Origin: Mauremys mutica
Lineage: Eukaryota; Chordata; Testudines; Geoemydidae
DNA: 64,000 nucleotides
Assembly (NCBI RefSeq): GCF_020497125.1
Contig: NC_059075.1
Coordinates: forward strand, 108,229,222 to 108,293,221
Reading direction: 5' to 3'
The notes below the pieces were generated by a model. That model had not been told where the DNA came from. It was given only the letters and a program-made list of their open reading frames with translations, and made no database searches. The position numbers and the translations under genes were made by a program. How positions within the stretch are numbered: position 1 is the first letter of the stretch; each line of letters begins with the position of its first letter. This document shows, piece after piece, positions 24,895 to 36,737 of this stretch.

Positions 24895-25165
24895 CAATCA
24901 TGAGACAAACTCCAAAAAAAAAAAATCTTGAATTTTTTTTAATCTCATGATTTTTAAGCCAAAAAAGGTTTTTTTCTTAGCCTTCTGGGTTTTTGAGCCT
25001 TTAGGGTTCATGCTTTCAAGCTTTTCTCTGCATTCTTGAGGGCTACATGTTCACTTTTTTTTTTTTTTTTTTTAAAGTCACATAACTCTGAGAGCTGGGG
25101 CTTTGGGAAAACCACCAAATACTTTGAGATTCATAATGAAGTTGTGGAAGCTGGCAACAATGTTC
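24895..25165 (+). repeat. Interspersed repeat 'TCATGATTTTTAAGCC' (copy 1)
   Basis: It is colinear with 39595-39870: 'aatctcatgatttttaagcc', 'ccttctgggtttttgagcct', 'ttagggttcatgctttcaag', 'gagagctggggcttt', 'aagctggcaac'. This copy contains a 19-T run at 25055-25073. No ORF. Family name not known to me. Confidence 0.65.
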
Positions 25166-25346
25166 ACTGGATGCCTCTCTAATAAATTCTATAAGCTTTT
25201 CTTAAAGGGCAGCTGCATGTAATAGAACCGGTCAGGTCCCTGCATTTGGAAGGAGGGGGAGGACAGGGGCTCTCAGCTTTGCTTGCTCCTGAGCACTGGC
25301 AAAACTCTAAGAAGAGATGATTTAATTCAAATGCTCTGTGTATATT

Positions 25347-25580
25347 CAAGTATCAGAGGGGTAGCCGTGTTAGTCTGGATCTGTAAAAGCAGCAAAGAAT
25401 CCTGTGGCACCTTATAGACTAACAGACGTTTTGCAGCATGAGCTTTCGTGGGTGAATACCCACTTCTTCGGATGCAAGAAGAAGACTTGCATCCGAAGAA
25501 GTGGGTATTCACCCATGAAAGCTCATGCTGCAAAATGTCTGTTAGTCTATAAGGTGCCACAGGATTCTTTGCTGTGTATA
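25347..25580. mobile_element. Turtle repeat present as a head-to-head near-perfect hairpin
   Basis: The left unit begins 'tatcagaggggtagccgtgt', a phrase I know from turtle repeats. From 25391 to 25478 it forms an 88-nt arm; 25486-25573 is its reverse complement with only two mismatches, around a 7-nt loop (25479-25485). Both mismatches are CpG in the left arm and the deaminated form in the right arm. Frames on the two strands give almost the same peptide because of this symmetry; neither is a gene. Confidence 0.8.
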
Positions 25581-27054
25581 TTCACACCACCACATCATGA
25601 TCAAAGCCATTACATGCACCTGCACTCATATTTACCACACTCTATCTTAAGCAGCCATGGCCGATGATGTATCACAAATGATAAGAGTTCAAATGATAAC
25701 ACATTTGAAAATCCTAAGTGCAGCATTGTGCACTGCTCCTCCCATCAGCAAAAGGGAGTACAAGTTAATATCACCCAATGGAGCAGAATGACGGTGATTT
25801 GCTATAAAAAGAGAGTCAGCTGACCATGCCTGCAGCTGGACATAGCAGCCTCTCCTCTTCCAGCCCTGCAGCTATCTGCCTCTTCTTGTGACTCAGACCT
25901 CCCACCAGGTCACATCTACTCCCACCCTTTCAAGTGTAGCACAGAGGGACTTGTTCTTGCTGGACTCTATCTGGTCTGCCACCTTCATTTCTGAGCTCAG
26001 TGCATGAGGACTTTGGGCCTGTGGCAGAGCCAGTTTCCAGGCAACCTGACGAGCACAGTTGGCCTACAGTAAGCTACCTAATTGGCTACCTTGTCTGAAG
26101 AGTCAGCAGCTGTAGTTTGGCAGGTGCTTAAAGTATTTGCCCACTGTTGCATTAGCTGCTATTTGTTTCCAGCCCTGTATCACTGCAGGTAATCCAGCTC
26201 TGATCCTGGCCTCAGATTCTGGCTACTAACTCCTGCTCCAACTACTATGCACTGCTGCCCACATCTCCCACTCAGACACAGTGGGACATACATTCTTTTC
26301 TCAAGGCTTTCACTAGTCCACACCCTCTTTTCAAGGACGCAGTGCTATCGTGCTAGTCCAGGGATCATAGGAAAAGCAGTCAAGATTCACTACATCAGGC
26401 TCTTTGCTGCCACCTCTCTGGACTTCTTCCTATCAAGCATTTCCCTGCTAAAGTCTTCTGATTCCCTGAGGCACACTTCACTACCTAACCCATAACTGCA
26501 GAGCTTCTCATTGCAGTGGCCAAACTTCCTCCATTTATAGCACCATCCAGCCCCTCCCCACCTAGGTGCCATCATTAATTAGGTGCAACCAGGTGGGTTA
26601 ATTGGCATCTCAGACCCACATTAATCCTTTCACCAGCTATGTGGGGGAGGTACCCCACCACACTTGCCCTTGCAGGAGGGATGTATGTGGAGCTCTGACC
26701 AGGCCTTTGTCTGGCATGACACTAAAACAATGCTCAAATCTCAGGTCAGACCATTGGTGAAAGGGATTAAAAAAATACTGGAAGAAACAGAGACTGGAAC
26801 AACCCCTGTTAAGAACACAAGAAAAAAAAAGTTACATTTTATCAAGCCCAACAAGACAAGATTTTCCTCCCCCACAAACTCCTGAAAGGGTAACACAATC
26901 AGTGGACAGTAAATGATTTGTGAATAAAAAGCAGAGGTGGGTGGGTTAGTCACTATAAGTAATATTTATTGGGAATTTAGCCCTTTTTATTCTCCTTGTC
27001 AATTGTTCACAAACCAATCCTGATTTCTCCAGATGGATCTGTAATTTCTGATAA
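25581..27054. other. No gene seen
   Basis: No repeat or exon is recognised. An A-rich patch lies at 26760-26830. Confidence 0.35.
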
Positions 27055-27135
27055 GGATTTTCAAAGGCATCTGTGGGAGTTAGGAAGTTAGAAATTCCAT
27101 GGCATTTTGGTGCCTAACTCCCTTAAAGGCTGTCT
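27055..27135. repeat. Palindromic repeat 'GATTTTCAAAGGC..GGAGTTAGG'
   Basis: The arms are 'gattttcaaaggc' with 'gggagttagg' on the left and 'tgcctaactcccttaaaggc' on the right. It is related to 6864-6912. Confidence 0.5.
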
Positions 27136-28431
27136 CCATATTCAAAGGACTTTACTGAAATGTCTGGACAAATCATTTGCAGCCTAGGAGGTGTTTGCAA
27201 GCTGTTCACTTCGACTGTTTACTATTCATCATGTGTGATTTGTCACATGGTACTTTTCCTGCTCTTTGACTGGATGACTGAAAGCTTTAAAACAAGACAG
27301 TAAACAATGATGAATAGCCAAGAAGTCACTTATGGTTCACTTTTTTGGAAAAAAACAAACTTGTGTGAATGTTTGTGGCACCCTCTAGATTCATAAACAT
27401 TTTTCCCTACTACCCAGAAGTCATCCAAATATTTAAGTAAACGCATAATGAAACTCCATAGAGAACAGCAAAGCCAAGTCAGACTGTTGGTTTGTCAGTA
27501 TGTTCAAAATTCTGTTTATTTCATTAGCTGACAAGGTCCCTGCAAAAAAGTATTTGACACTGTCCCTTTAAAAGCCATAATCCAAAAGAAGCCATGATCC
27601 ATTACAGAGCTGCCGAACAATACCTGACTTTCTCCTTGCAGGGTCCTGTGCAGTTCCATCCTCCATATATTGGATGTCAAACCATATGGTCTAAGACTCC
27701 TTTTAAAAAATACTTGCCTGAGTGGATTGGAGGATTTTTAAAACTGATGAGATTTTAATCGAAACACAAACACTGCAACATTTAGAAGTGAATGGATTTG
27801 ACTCCAGAAGTGCCAGAGGGGAATGGGAGTGGGCACAGGAAACAACTAAATCTTTTACCTGTCTCTCTTCGCCACCATTGCAAAACCCTCTGTTGAAACA
27901 TAAGACAAGCTGAGTTGCCATATTCTAAACAAAACACAATGTTTTAGTGTACCACACTTCTGCCATTGGGAACGCTGAGTCGGAATTTTCAGCCCTCTTG
28001 GGGTTTAAGGTATACAAACACAGGCTGCCTTGCTATTGCAATGTAGGGGCTTCTGATTTTCTTTTACGATGGCAAAAACTGGAGAGCAGCACAAGCTGGA
28101 ACTTCAAATAAAAAATTCTGAAAAGCTCTGCTATGTTTATCTTCACTTTCCCATCCTGGGGTTTTCACCCACTGGGACCTGAAACAAGTATTTTTTTTTT
28201 TAAATGTGGATGGGGGGGTGTATTTTCTTTTACAGATTTAAGGAAAATTCAAAAGCTGGATTTTGAAGGTTAGCTCTGTATGTTACAAAATGTGTCAGTG
28301 TGAGTAATGAGGACAGAAGATCTGCCAGAAGGGTCATGGAACAGAAAGAGCATAGAAGGGGGATGTTGTCCAAGAAGTACATGTGAAATAGGCCTGGGTT
28401 TGAAATGCAATACAGGACGAAGCAAAAGAAA
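27136..28431. other. No gene seen
   Basis: The words 'ctattcatcat' and 'tgtttact' occur at 27215-27235 and again in reverse complement at 27294-27316, suggesting another decayed foldback. The rest is unassigned. Confidence 0.35.
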
Positions 28432-28560
28432 GATCGAGTCATAGATATTGAGTCCAGAAGGACCACTAGGATCATCAAGTCAGCCCTCCTCCAGAAAGAG
28501 GCCATAGAAGTCCCATGCAGAAACTCCTGCCATGGAAGTAACTGTTTTTCCTGCTATCTA
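28432..28560 (-). mobile_element. CR1-type LINE 3' end fragment
   Basis: 'agtcatagatattgagtcca', 'gaaggaccactaggatcatc' and 'aagtcagccctcc' follow the reverse complement of a CR1 3' end (compare the forward form in the SINE tail at 57144-57186). No reverse-transcriptase coding remains. Confidence 0.6.
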
Positions 28561-28569
28561 AGCCCCTCC

Positions 28570-28625
28570 AGTTCATCAAAGCACTTAAGCACATGTTTAA
28601 AGTTAACCTGAACCTTAGGCCTTAG
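28570..28625. repeat. Fragment of the 'AGCACATGCTTAA' palindrome family
   Basis: Only the left arm ('aaagcacttaagcacatgtt', then 'taaagttaa') is present. Confidence 0.55.
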
Positions 28626-28670
28626 TGAACATTATTGAGATGAGTAACTTGTGGATGAACTAGAAGACCA

Positions 28671-28757
28671 TAGGCCAGATCCTGAGCTGATGTAAACTGA
28701 TGATACTCCATTGATTTCAGTGGTGCTAAACTGATTTACACCAGCTGAGTATATGGT
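28671..28757. repeat. Palindromic repeat, 'CAGCTGGTGTAAAT' family
   Basis: Both arms are clear: 'ggccagatcctgagctgatg' and 'aactgatttacaccagctga'. The centre is 'tccattgatttcagtggt'. Confidence 0.7.
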
Positions 28758-28974
28758 AGATTATCTTTCAGCCAAATTGACTGATTGGCAGGATGGAGTA
28801 GATGATCCCAGTAGATACATATGATGACTAGCCTATCATCCAGCTATGCATTTCAGGTTATTCCTGCCCCGTCCCCGAACCTATTTTACTACATATCTTT
28901 ATGTTAACTACTGGCAAACGTACACATTTTGCTTGATATTTTAACCCACTTAGCATGGGACTGGGGAAGACAGT

Positions 28975-29285
28975 CTCCACCTCTGGGCTTCCCATCCAAG
29001 TTCTAGTCTCCTTCCCCAGGCTCCTCATCCCAGTCTGATGCTGCCCAGGCTCTTTACCCTGCCAGTCCCAGTCATCTCCTATTCCCTCCCCCTTCATTTC
29101 CCAGTCCCATCAGCCCAGCTCCTCTTCCTGTCTCAGTCTTCCTTCTCCCCCCACTGGCTCCCAGTCTTCGTCAGCTCCCTCCAGGCTCTCCCAACCCCAT
29201 GCCAGTCTTCCCCTCTGCTGCATCCCCCGCCAGGTCCAGCTCTTGTCTTCTGCATTTGAGTCTGACAGTCTCCCCTCCATGCTTC
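28975..29285. repeat. Pyrimidine-rich tract with recurring CCAGTC
   Basis: CCAGTC or CCAAGTC recurs at irregular 20-60 bp spacing in a strongly C/T-rich strand (cagtcccagtcatctcc, ttcccagtcccatcagccca, ccagtcttcc). It may be a decayed minisatellite. The overlapping 73-122 aa frames are composition artefacts. Confidence 0.45.
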
Positions 29286-29411
29286 CTGAGCACCAATAGG
29301 GTGACTGGGCAATGAAAATACAGGAGAGACCGACAGTCTCTGTCCTACAGCTGCTGAGAGTCCCTGCAATGAGTAAAGTACTGCTAAACCCCAACTGCCC
29401 CAGGATGGAGC

Positions 29412-30098
29412 ATCATGACAGGCTGCTCTACTCAACAGCACCCCCTTCTGGTGATTAGCTCTGCCAGGCAGATGCCCCTTCCTGCAGTTGCACTTCATCA
29501 CTCTCTCACTCCAGGAGCTGTAGCATCCTCTTTGCGATACAGCCCTCCAGCCAGGTCACTAAGTGGTTTTGCCTTTCAAGGTAGAATCATTCAAAGTCCT
29601 TCTGTTCAAGTGGCATCAGGCAGTCATCACACCCACCATCCTGACCCTGCCATTCCTGCAGTGACCCAGGCAGTCTTCTAGTTCACTGCCCTAAGCAGTG
29701 CCACTGTGCAGTGGTTGGTAGGGGAACCCAGGTTCCAGTCCAGGGCCCTATACCAAGCAGTCAAGGAGCGCAGCTTCTCTAACCTTACTGCTCTCACCCC
29801 TGGACTTCTTCCTACCATACTTCCACCCATTCTAATCAGACCCCTCTCTCCTAGAGTCTAGTGGGGTCTCAGGGATTCCTCTCTCTTCTTCCCCCCGGGA
29901 AAGCAACTGTCACTCACCTTGCAGCCTCTTTTAGTTGCCAGTCTCCGCTTCACGTAAGCCCTGCCTGTTCCCTCACAGGTGAGCTTGCTTGCTATTACCA
30001 GCCCTCTCCTAGCCTAAATCTCTCCCCTGTTTTCTGCTTGATTGACCTGGCCTAATTCAACCCCCTCGGGGCCAGTGTGGGGAGCCAGCCCCATGACA
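29412..30098 (-). mobile_element. Probable solo LTR
   Basis: The right boundary 'ggagccagccccatgaca' reads on the minus strand as TGTCATGGGGCTGGCTCC, an LTR-like start. The left side 'cagcacccccttctggtgat' resembles the 3' end of turtle LTRs known to me. No clear target duplication or TATA box was found, and the left end is approximate. Confidence 0.45.
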
Positions 30099-31654
30099 GA
30101 TATGCTCAGTGCAATCAGTACTAAGGAGTTGTGAGGGGGCGGAGCGTGGGGAGTGCAGATGGACTTTTCTGGAGAATCTACCTGCCAAGCTCTAAGAAGT
30201 CTCTACTAAGTATATGCAAACAGATTTATGAACACTTTAACTTGGCCAGATGTGGGTAGTTTTTCCACAGGAACAGCAAAAGGTGCATTCCTGACATCAT
30301 AGTGACTCCCTCCCCCAACCAAATGTCAAGTCCCTGCTGCAAAACATGGAGGCACTAGAGCTTCTCCATGAAGGGGCTACAAGAATTTTTAACATGGATA
30401 AAGCAATGTCTTTTTCCCTAATCTTGGTCTGGGCTATGACTGAGCCATTTTGGTTTTTTGCTGAAGCTTTCCCAAAAAATTCAAAATGAGGCAGACACCC
30501 AGCATGGAAAATTTCAGCTCAAATGGTTAAAGTTTGGCAAAGTTCTAAGCTTATAAGGGGAAGTGTCAGGCAACATGAACTGTAGGTGGTGCTACCACAT
30601 CCATCTGTAATATATAGGGCACCCACTATGTCAATGTGAATTTAGAGGCGCTCTTCCATTCCTAGTAAATAGCTCCGTCTTCTTTTCCGGTTGGAAAATA
30701 TGCTTCGTTTTTGTTTGTTTGTTTTTTAAAGGACTGACCCTTGGGGGGAAAAACACTAATGAATTTGGTCTAAATTATAGGGGGAAAATATTCATGGAAA
30801 ACTACTTTCCAAACTGCAACACTTTCTTTGTACTCTGCAGGATTCACACCTCCCTGACGTTAACATTCTGCAGGCTCCAGTTTCTGACCCAATCCACATC
30901 AAATTTTGAGACAGGCTGTCAGATCAATACTAATATATTTTTCAAGTATTTAAAATGGCTCCCAGCCACTTCTTCCATTGTGCCCTGCAGAGATGCAGAG
31001 GGTATGTGTGTCTTAGGGCATGGAGAGAAAAAGGAGCTTCATTTATTACTGGGTAAAAATAAAAGACAATAATTCAAAGGGAATTAAATCCACTCCAAAT
31101 ATGTTCAAGTAACATTGAAGGCCTGTCTTAAACCACAAAAATCAAAGAAAGTCAGTGTTACCGTTGCATCCCTGTCCTTAACTTACTCTGATGTGTTAGG
31201 AGTAAGATGGGAGTTTCAGCCTTAACTGTGGATTCCTTGGCTGTCTTGCATTTCCCACTTGATATCACTTTACTACAGTATTTTGTTGGATTTTAGCTCC
31301 TCCGTGGCTAAAGGTCAGGGCAAGTTACTCTGCAAGACATCTACTAAAACAAATAATAATAATGCTAGCAAGAGGGTACATCACACTTATGGTTTGCATT
31401 GGGGGAAAAAAATCCCATTTCCTAAGCATACTAGGTTACTGCAGGACATATATGTGTGAAATCTAATTCAGCCCCCAGTGATGAAAATGCCACCCCTACA
31501 ACCATCTTTAATGGGCTCTGTAAAATTGAGCCCCTGGCCTTTTGTAGGTGTGTCTACTTCTTCTGGGCAATGGAGCTGCTCCTGATATACAGAAGTGCAA
31601 GTGAGAGGAGAAATAGGCCCATAAGATTAGAGGCCTCGATTATCCACTGCTTTA
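30099..31654. other. No gene seen; one decayed repeat
   Basis: 30595-30735 is similar in order to 57640-57775 ('gggcacccactatgtcaatg' against 'gggcacccccttgtgccaat'). A 117-aa frame at 30719-31072 has no recognisable domain. Confidence 0.35.
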
Positions 31655-31945
31655 CACTATGTGTGCGTCTATCCTTTGAGGTGGGGGTATCATGCCCAGA
31701 TCAAGGAGACATACCTACTATGCGAGCTCTGATTGAGCTACTGCGGTAGCTACAGAGGGTAGCTGCGGTGGCATGAGGGGCCCACCTGAGTATGTATGGA
31801 CAGGTAGGTACTTTGGGTGGCTATCCCTTCATGGTGTTTATGCCACATCAGCTGCACTATTTTTAACACACTAGATCCATCAGAGCTGTCTGCTCGAGCT
31901 GGAAATTACACCTCCAGCTCCCAGGGTAGACAAACCCCGTGTCAT
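31655..31945. mobile_element. MITE-like element (approximate ends)
   Basis: 'gagctctgattgagctactg', 'gtgtaatttccagctcgagc' in reverse, and 'agggtagacaaaccc' are phrases I associate with a turtle non-autonomous DNA element. The ends are uncertain; no ORF. Confidence 0.35.
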
Positions 31946-33487
31946 CATTTATGCAAAGTGAGTATAATATGTTGCCATTCTGATCTGGTGGAGTTTCACA
32001 CTCACTGTGTGCAGGTGTGAATCACAGCCCCAGGAGCAAGGCGGTAGAGAATCAGCCCCTGGAGATCAATATGGGATATTTTGATCTACTTCAAATTCCT
32101 CCTGTAACTGCAGTGATTCTTCACCTCCCTCACTCCACTGTGTGGCATGCGCATGAGGAACGACTGCCATATTCTACCCCAGAGATGGGTGCATTTCAGT
32201 TGTGAGCAATCACTGGATATAAAAGAAGAAGTAGACGGTTAGAATATATATGCAGTCTATGAAGCACCTGGGATGAAAGAGGCTATCAAAATGTAGGAAC
32301 CGTTTTTGTAGCTGTATGGCCAAGATTGTCCCAAGTGACTAGTAATTTTGGGGTGCCCTCAGAAGGCTCAGATTTTCAGAATGTGCTGAGCACCTAGGAG
32401 CTGGTAGGGCAGCCAGGGCTGCTGGAACCCAATGTGGTCTAGCCCCACCCGCTTCTGGCACCAGATCACCCCTGCCTCACAGTGGCATGGAGTAATTTTC
32501 TCTGTACCTGTCACAGATTTCTCTCTTACAGGGAACTTAAAGCTACCTTAAAGCAGAAGCTGAGAATTGCTTTATGGATAGGGGGAGCCAGAGCTGCTGT
32601 GTAAAGCCAGCTTTAAAAGCCCTTTGCTTCACTGCAGCAGCACAAAGGGGACTTACCTGGGGCCGACGATCTGATGCGTAGATTTTTGGGATTTCCCTGT
32701 AGCAGGGACCAAAAAGCCGGTAGCCTGTGGGGAAAACCTGTAGGCTTGGCAGACCCAGGGTGATCACTTAGTCATCGGTAAGGAATCCTGCTAAAAGGAA
32801 TAAACCGGTTATGTGAACAGTCTTACCCCAGCACTGCGGCTGGGTGTTTAGCAAGTACTGCCTACATTCTCCAGGTACTCTGCACTGTTCACCTCATCTT
32901 GGAAGATGTGGCCATGGACAATAATATCTCAGATACTTTATTTTTTATTGCAAGCCCTCCCGCTTTGGAAAGCACTAATAAAGGTTCCACTGTGCTCCTG
33001 GCTCTGTCAGCTCCAAAAACTCATGCCTGTGGCTTAGTGGTACATAGGATGTACCAACACCCCTCCTCCTATCCCCGCTTCCCATCCCACAGCCTTTGGA
33101 GAGCTGCTCTGAGTCATGGCAGGATTTTTTCTGCCTAGTTTGCTCACTGACGTACAGAAGGGATTTTACCTACTGGAAAACAATTGAGGCAATTCCCCCA
33201 GGGTGCCCTGCTGAAAGCACACGACAACTTGCCGTCTCTGTGACGTCAGTGAAGGATCTGGGGTCAGGTTTGTTTAAGGGGAATTGGAATCCTGGATTCC
33301 ACAGTGATTTTTCAGACACCAGGGAGAGGTGGTATAGGCTGTGCCTGGCCCAGAGGCATGAACAAGAGACATGAAATTTGAAACACGTGCAGCATGGGAA
33401 GGGCATGGCAAAGAGGTCAGGGCTTAGTATTCATTGCTCTCATTGTTGTTCACATAGTTATTGAAGTCATTTGTGTTATGGAGCAAG
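31946..33487. other. No gene seen; one short palindromic fragment
   Basis: 32330-32402 ('gctcagattttcagaatgtg', then 'ctgagcacctagga') looks like one arm of another palindrome family. Nothing else is recognised. Confidence 0.35.
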
Positions 33488-33830
33488 ACAATCTAGTCTA
33501 GCGGTTAGATCCGGGGATTGGGAGTCAGGACTCCTGAGTTATAGTCCTGGCTTTGCCATTGACTTGCTCTGTGAAAGTCACTCAGGATCAGATTGTGATA
33601 TCCTTACTCCCAGCAAGTAGTACCTTACTCCACAAGCAGTTCCATTGACTTCAGTGGGGTTACTCATGCCAGAAGGTACTAGTCAACCTGAGTAAAGGGC
33701 GGGTGGCACATCTCGATCCTTCACATGGCTGTGCCTCAGTTTACCCATCTATGAAAAGAATACCTACATCACCAGGGTGTCGTGCAGCTGTATTGAAAGG
33801 TTTAAGCTCCTTGTGGAAAAGTAAGAGAAG
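33488..33830 (+). repeat. MIR-type SINE split by an insertion
   Basis: Left part (33488-33583): 'ggagtcaggactcctgagtt', 'atagtcctggctttgccatt', 'gaaagtcact'. Right part (33720-33830): 'atggctgtgcctcagtttac', 'ccatctatgaaaag'. Together they are one colinear MIR; the gap is filled by a palindromic repeat. Confidence 0.8.
33584..33719. repeat. Palindromic repeat inserted in a MIR, 'AGTACCTTACTC' family
   Basis: The left arm ('ccttactcccagcaagtagt', 'accttactcc') pairs with the right arm ('agaaggtactagtcaacctg', 'agtaaaggg'). The centre is 'ttccattgacttcagtgggg'. Its position inside a colinear MIR shows it moved as a unit after the MIR did. Confidence 0.75.
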
Positions 33831-35010
33831 TCCAAAGTGTTAGTTTACCAGAGGTTCGGTGGCACCCACTGTAATTACAGTTGCTAGCCAGTTTCAGTTT
33901 ACAACTTCCTGTTCTACAGGCCTGTAACTTGCCCGAACATTCGCTTTTGAAGCTGAGATTTCCCAGGGTTGGTCGCTAGTGGGCAAGATCCCGGCCCCTT
34001 TGCACCACTCGAGCAGTGCACGGGGAATGGAAAGCTGGTTCAGTGAGTATTCCCCATGCATGTGAAAACCCAGGGCTGGGCAAAAGCCAGCCTAGCCAGC
34101 TGTGTGCTAGCCTGACTTCTCATGCAAAGGGCGAGGCTGGAGGTATGGTCCGAATGTGCTGGGCTCCGGCTGGGCCAGCAGCAATCACGTGTACAGTAGA
34201 ACAGCCTGCTCTAGCTTGTTCCAGGGCTAAAATGGAGGAAGGGCTGAAGGGAATTCCACCTCTACCCTCACCATAGGGGCACTGAGTGTCTAAAAATCAG
34301 CTGAGAACATGACTCCTTGGACGAGTACAGCTGGGCGTGACTCATAGTGCCTACAGAAACTGGGGGTGCCAAGTGTGACTCTTGGCATTAGTGCTCCGCT
34401 CATGTATGTGTCCTACTTTGTTTTGCGCACCCCGGCACAAGAATTTCAGTGTAGTGGGCCTAGAACATTCACGTTTGTGTCAGAAGTGGTAGCCAATGGC
34501 AGGTCCTTGCCAGTCCTCTCCTTCCTCTTTGGCTTTTCCCTTTCCTCTCAGCCTCTCCCCGCCTAGACACTTCGAGAGGCTGGGGAATAAGGGAGCTGAC
34601 GCAGACGGTAGGTGTCAAGCAGGAGGCGGCACTAGCATTGGTTTCGTTTTAAAAGGAACAGAAAACATACCGGAGTCAGTGGAAGCAAGAGCTGAGCCTT
34701 GTTTTTGATTTCTCATAGACTGGAGTTCCGTTCTCCCTGGGGAGAGTGGTCTTTTTTTTTTTTGTTATGCATGTTTTTGTTTGTAAGTTAAAAAGTCCCA
34801 GGATTTGAAGTCTTTGAAGCACGGTCAGCCTGCCAGATGGAATCAGTCAGGGCTTTTTCAGTCGGAAATCCTGGGAAGATGAAGCAGGATGAAGATACAG
34901 TGTTTTTCTCATTTGCCAGGGAAAGCTCTGCCTCACCCCCTGCAAGTTCAACTGGAGACTGCTGCAGGCCTCCTCAAGTGGGCAGGATGGAGGCAGCAGG
35001 AAGCCAAGCA
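33831..35010. other. No gene seen
   Basis: An 11-T run lies near 34751. Frames of 64-96 aa at 34.4-35.1 kb show no protein family. Confidence 0.35.
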
Positions 35011-35102
35011 GAGGGCCAGATTCTCCACTGGTGTAATTCACTGTGGCTCCACTGCAGTCAATGGCATTACACTGATTTACAGCAGCTGAGGATCTGGCCT
35101 AG
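35011..35102. repeat. Palindromic repeat, 'CAGCTGGTGTAAAT' family
   Basis: 'gagggccagattctccactg' on the left and 'actgatttacagcagctgag' on the right, with 'gcagtcaatgg' in the centre. A well-preserved copy. Confidence 0.7.
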
Positions 35103-35973
35103 CTGTTTCTGGTGGTATATGCTCTAGCTATAAGCAGTGGAGTTTCATCCACTTACACTGGGCCTGAATTGGTCCTCTCTCTGGCTTGATGCAGGCCTTC
35201 ACCCGTCTCCACCCCCTGCTGTCTTGAATCAGCAGCCTCCTGACTACACTATAACTTCCCTCTCCTGAATTCCTCAAGGACTCCTGTTGGGAGAAGAGTC
35301 CTCTGTGTTCCACATCCCTGACTGGGCTGTTGCCTCCTTTAACTGGACACCTTCCATTCACTCCGAAGTCTAGAAATCTTGGCAGCACCTTTCAGCCTAG
35401 CTTACTTAACCCTTTCCTCTCCATTCCCCTTTGCCTCTCAGCCTGCTCTGAAACCCTGCCAGAATTCATCCTTCCTTCACTCCTGTGTCTCTGCTACACC
35501 CCTCAGTTATCCAGTGATCACTTCCCATCCAAATTACTACTTCACAATAGCATCAGCTTACTCTCTCCTCAGCCAGCAGTGGAGTGAGACCAACTGCCGC
35601 TGATTGCAACCTATGGCATATGAATAACATCCCACCATATACACCCAGGCGTTCAAGTGTTGCCAATGGAAGAGTTCAGGCACATTACACTTGGTCTGAA
35701 AACCTTCTAGTGGGAGGCCAGGGTCATGTTTTTTCACCATTACGCTGTAGATATTCTGATTGCCTCTTCACAGAGGTGGAGGAAGGAGAGAGGAGACAAC
35801 CACAGCATAATACATTGCAATGCGCAGTTGAAGGAGCAATTTAAACCAATCACACATGGCAGAATTCTGTATGAGCTGGAGGCACTCAGAAAGAAGTATC
35901 TCTGCAGGAGTGGGGCCAACTCAGTGAAGAGGTTTGCTCAGCGTGCAGTGGTGGGCCAAAGAGAGTAAGATGC
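35103..35973. other. No gene seen
   Basis: The C/T-rich part near 35380-35480 yields short frames only. No repeat is recognised. Confidence 0.35.
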
Positions 35974-36634
35974 TGTAAACATGCGTGATTCACCCCTGCA
36001 GCACCTCCTGCTGGTCATCTCAGGGAATTAGCTCTTTTCCAGCCTGGGCGCCCACTGCAGGCCAGTGTCCTGCCTGTAGCTGGCCCCCATGTCCCTCTCA
36101 GACCCTAGTGCCCCTTTACCCTGGGGCTGCCCTCTGGCAATACCTCCACCAGTGTCTATGGGGTCTCCCCTCTCTGGGAAACCCCCAACCCTCTAATCCC
36201 CACCTTGCCTCAGTATGGGCTACTGCCAGTCATCACCAAGCCCCCACTCCCTGGGGCAGACTGCAGTATAAAAGCCACTCATTATAGGCAAGGGGGGTTG
36301 GACCTGCTGCCTTCCTCTGCCTCCCAGTACCTCTATGGGCCTTGGACCAGGCCCTGCAGCCTGGGGCATTGCCAGCCTGGAACTCCCCTGGCTCTCCCCA
36401 GCCCTGCTTCACTCCCATTACCCTTTCTGCAGGCAGCCAGGCCCTGCTCTCTCCTAGCCTAGAGAGAGACTCCTCTGAGGCCACTGGCTCACAGCCTTTT
36501 TATACAGGCTGTGGCCTGATTGGGGCATGGCCCAGCTGCAGCTGCTTTCCCAACCAGCCATCCCCCTGCCACAGCCCTCTCCCAGGGCTGTTTTAAGCCC
36601 TTCAGGGCAGGAGTGGGGTAATCACCCCGCTACA
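35974..36634 (-). mobile_element. Solo LTR, 661 bp, minus strand
   Basis: On the minus strand it starts TGTAGCGGGG and ends in TTTACA. Flanks are gatgc (35969-35973) and gatac (36635-36639), a 5-bp duplication with one mismatch. The minus strand has a good TATA box (ctgtataaaaagg, about 36496-36508) with CCAAT-like 'ccccaatcagg' about 25 bp upstream. The family is GC-rich and known to me from turtles. Overlapping 83-100 aa frames are not genes. Confidence 0.65.
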
Positions 36635-36737
36635 GATACACAGCTGTATTTGCAAGGGAATAAACTAGAAAAGTTATAGCTTTCAATATGGCCAAATCCT
36701 GAGAGGGAATGAGCATCTGCAATTCCCAATTATTATT

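Noticed and set aside
25327..25667. Two frames on opposite strands giving nearly the same peptide
   Set aside because: They are the two arms of the 88-bp inverted repeat read in opposite directions, not a duplicated gene.
29110..29501. 122- and 94-aa minus frames
   Set aside because: They lie in C/T-rich repeated sequence, overlap each other in different phases and have no domain.
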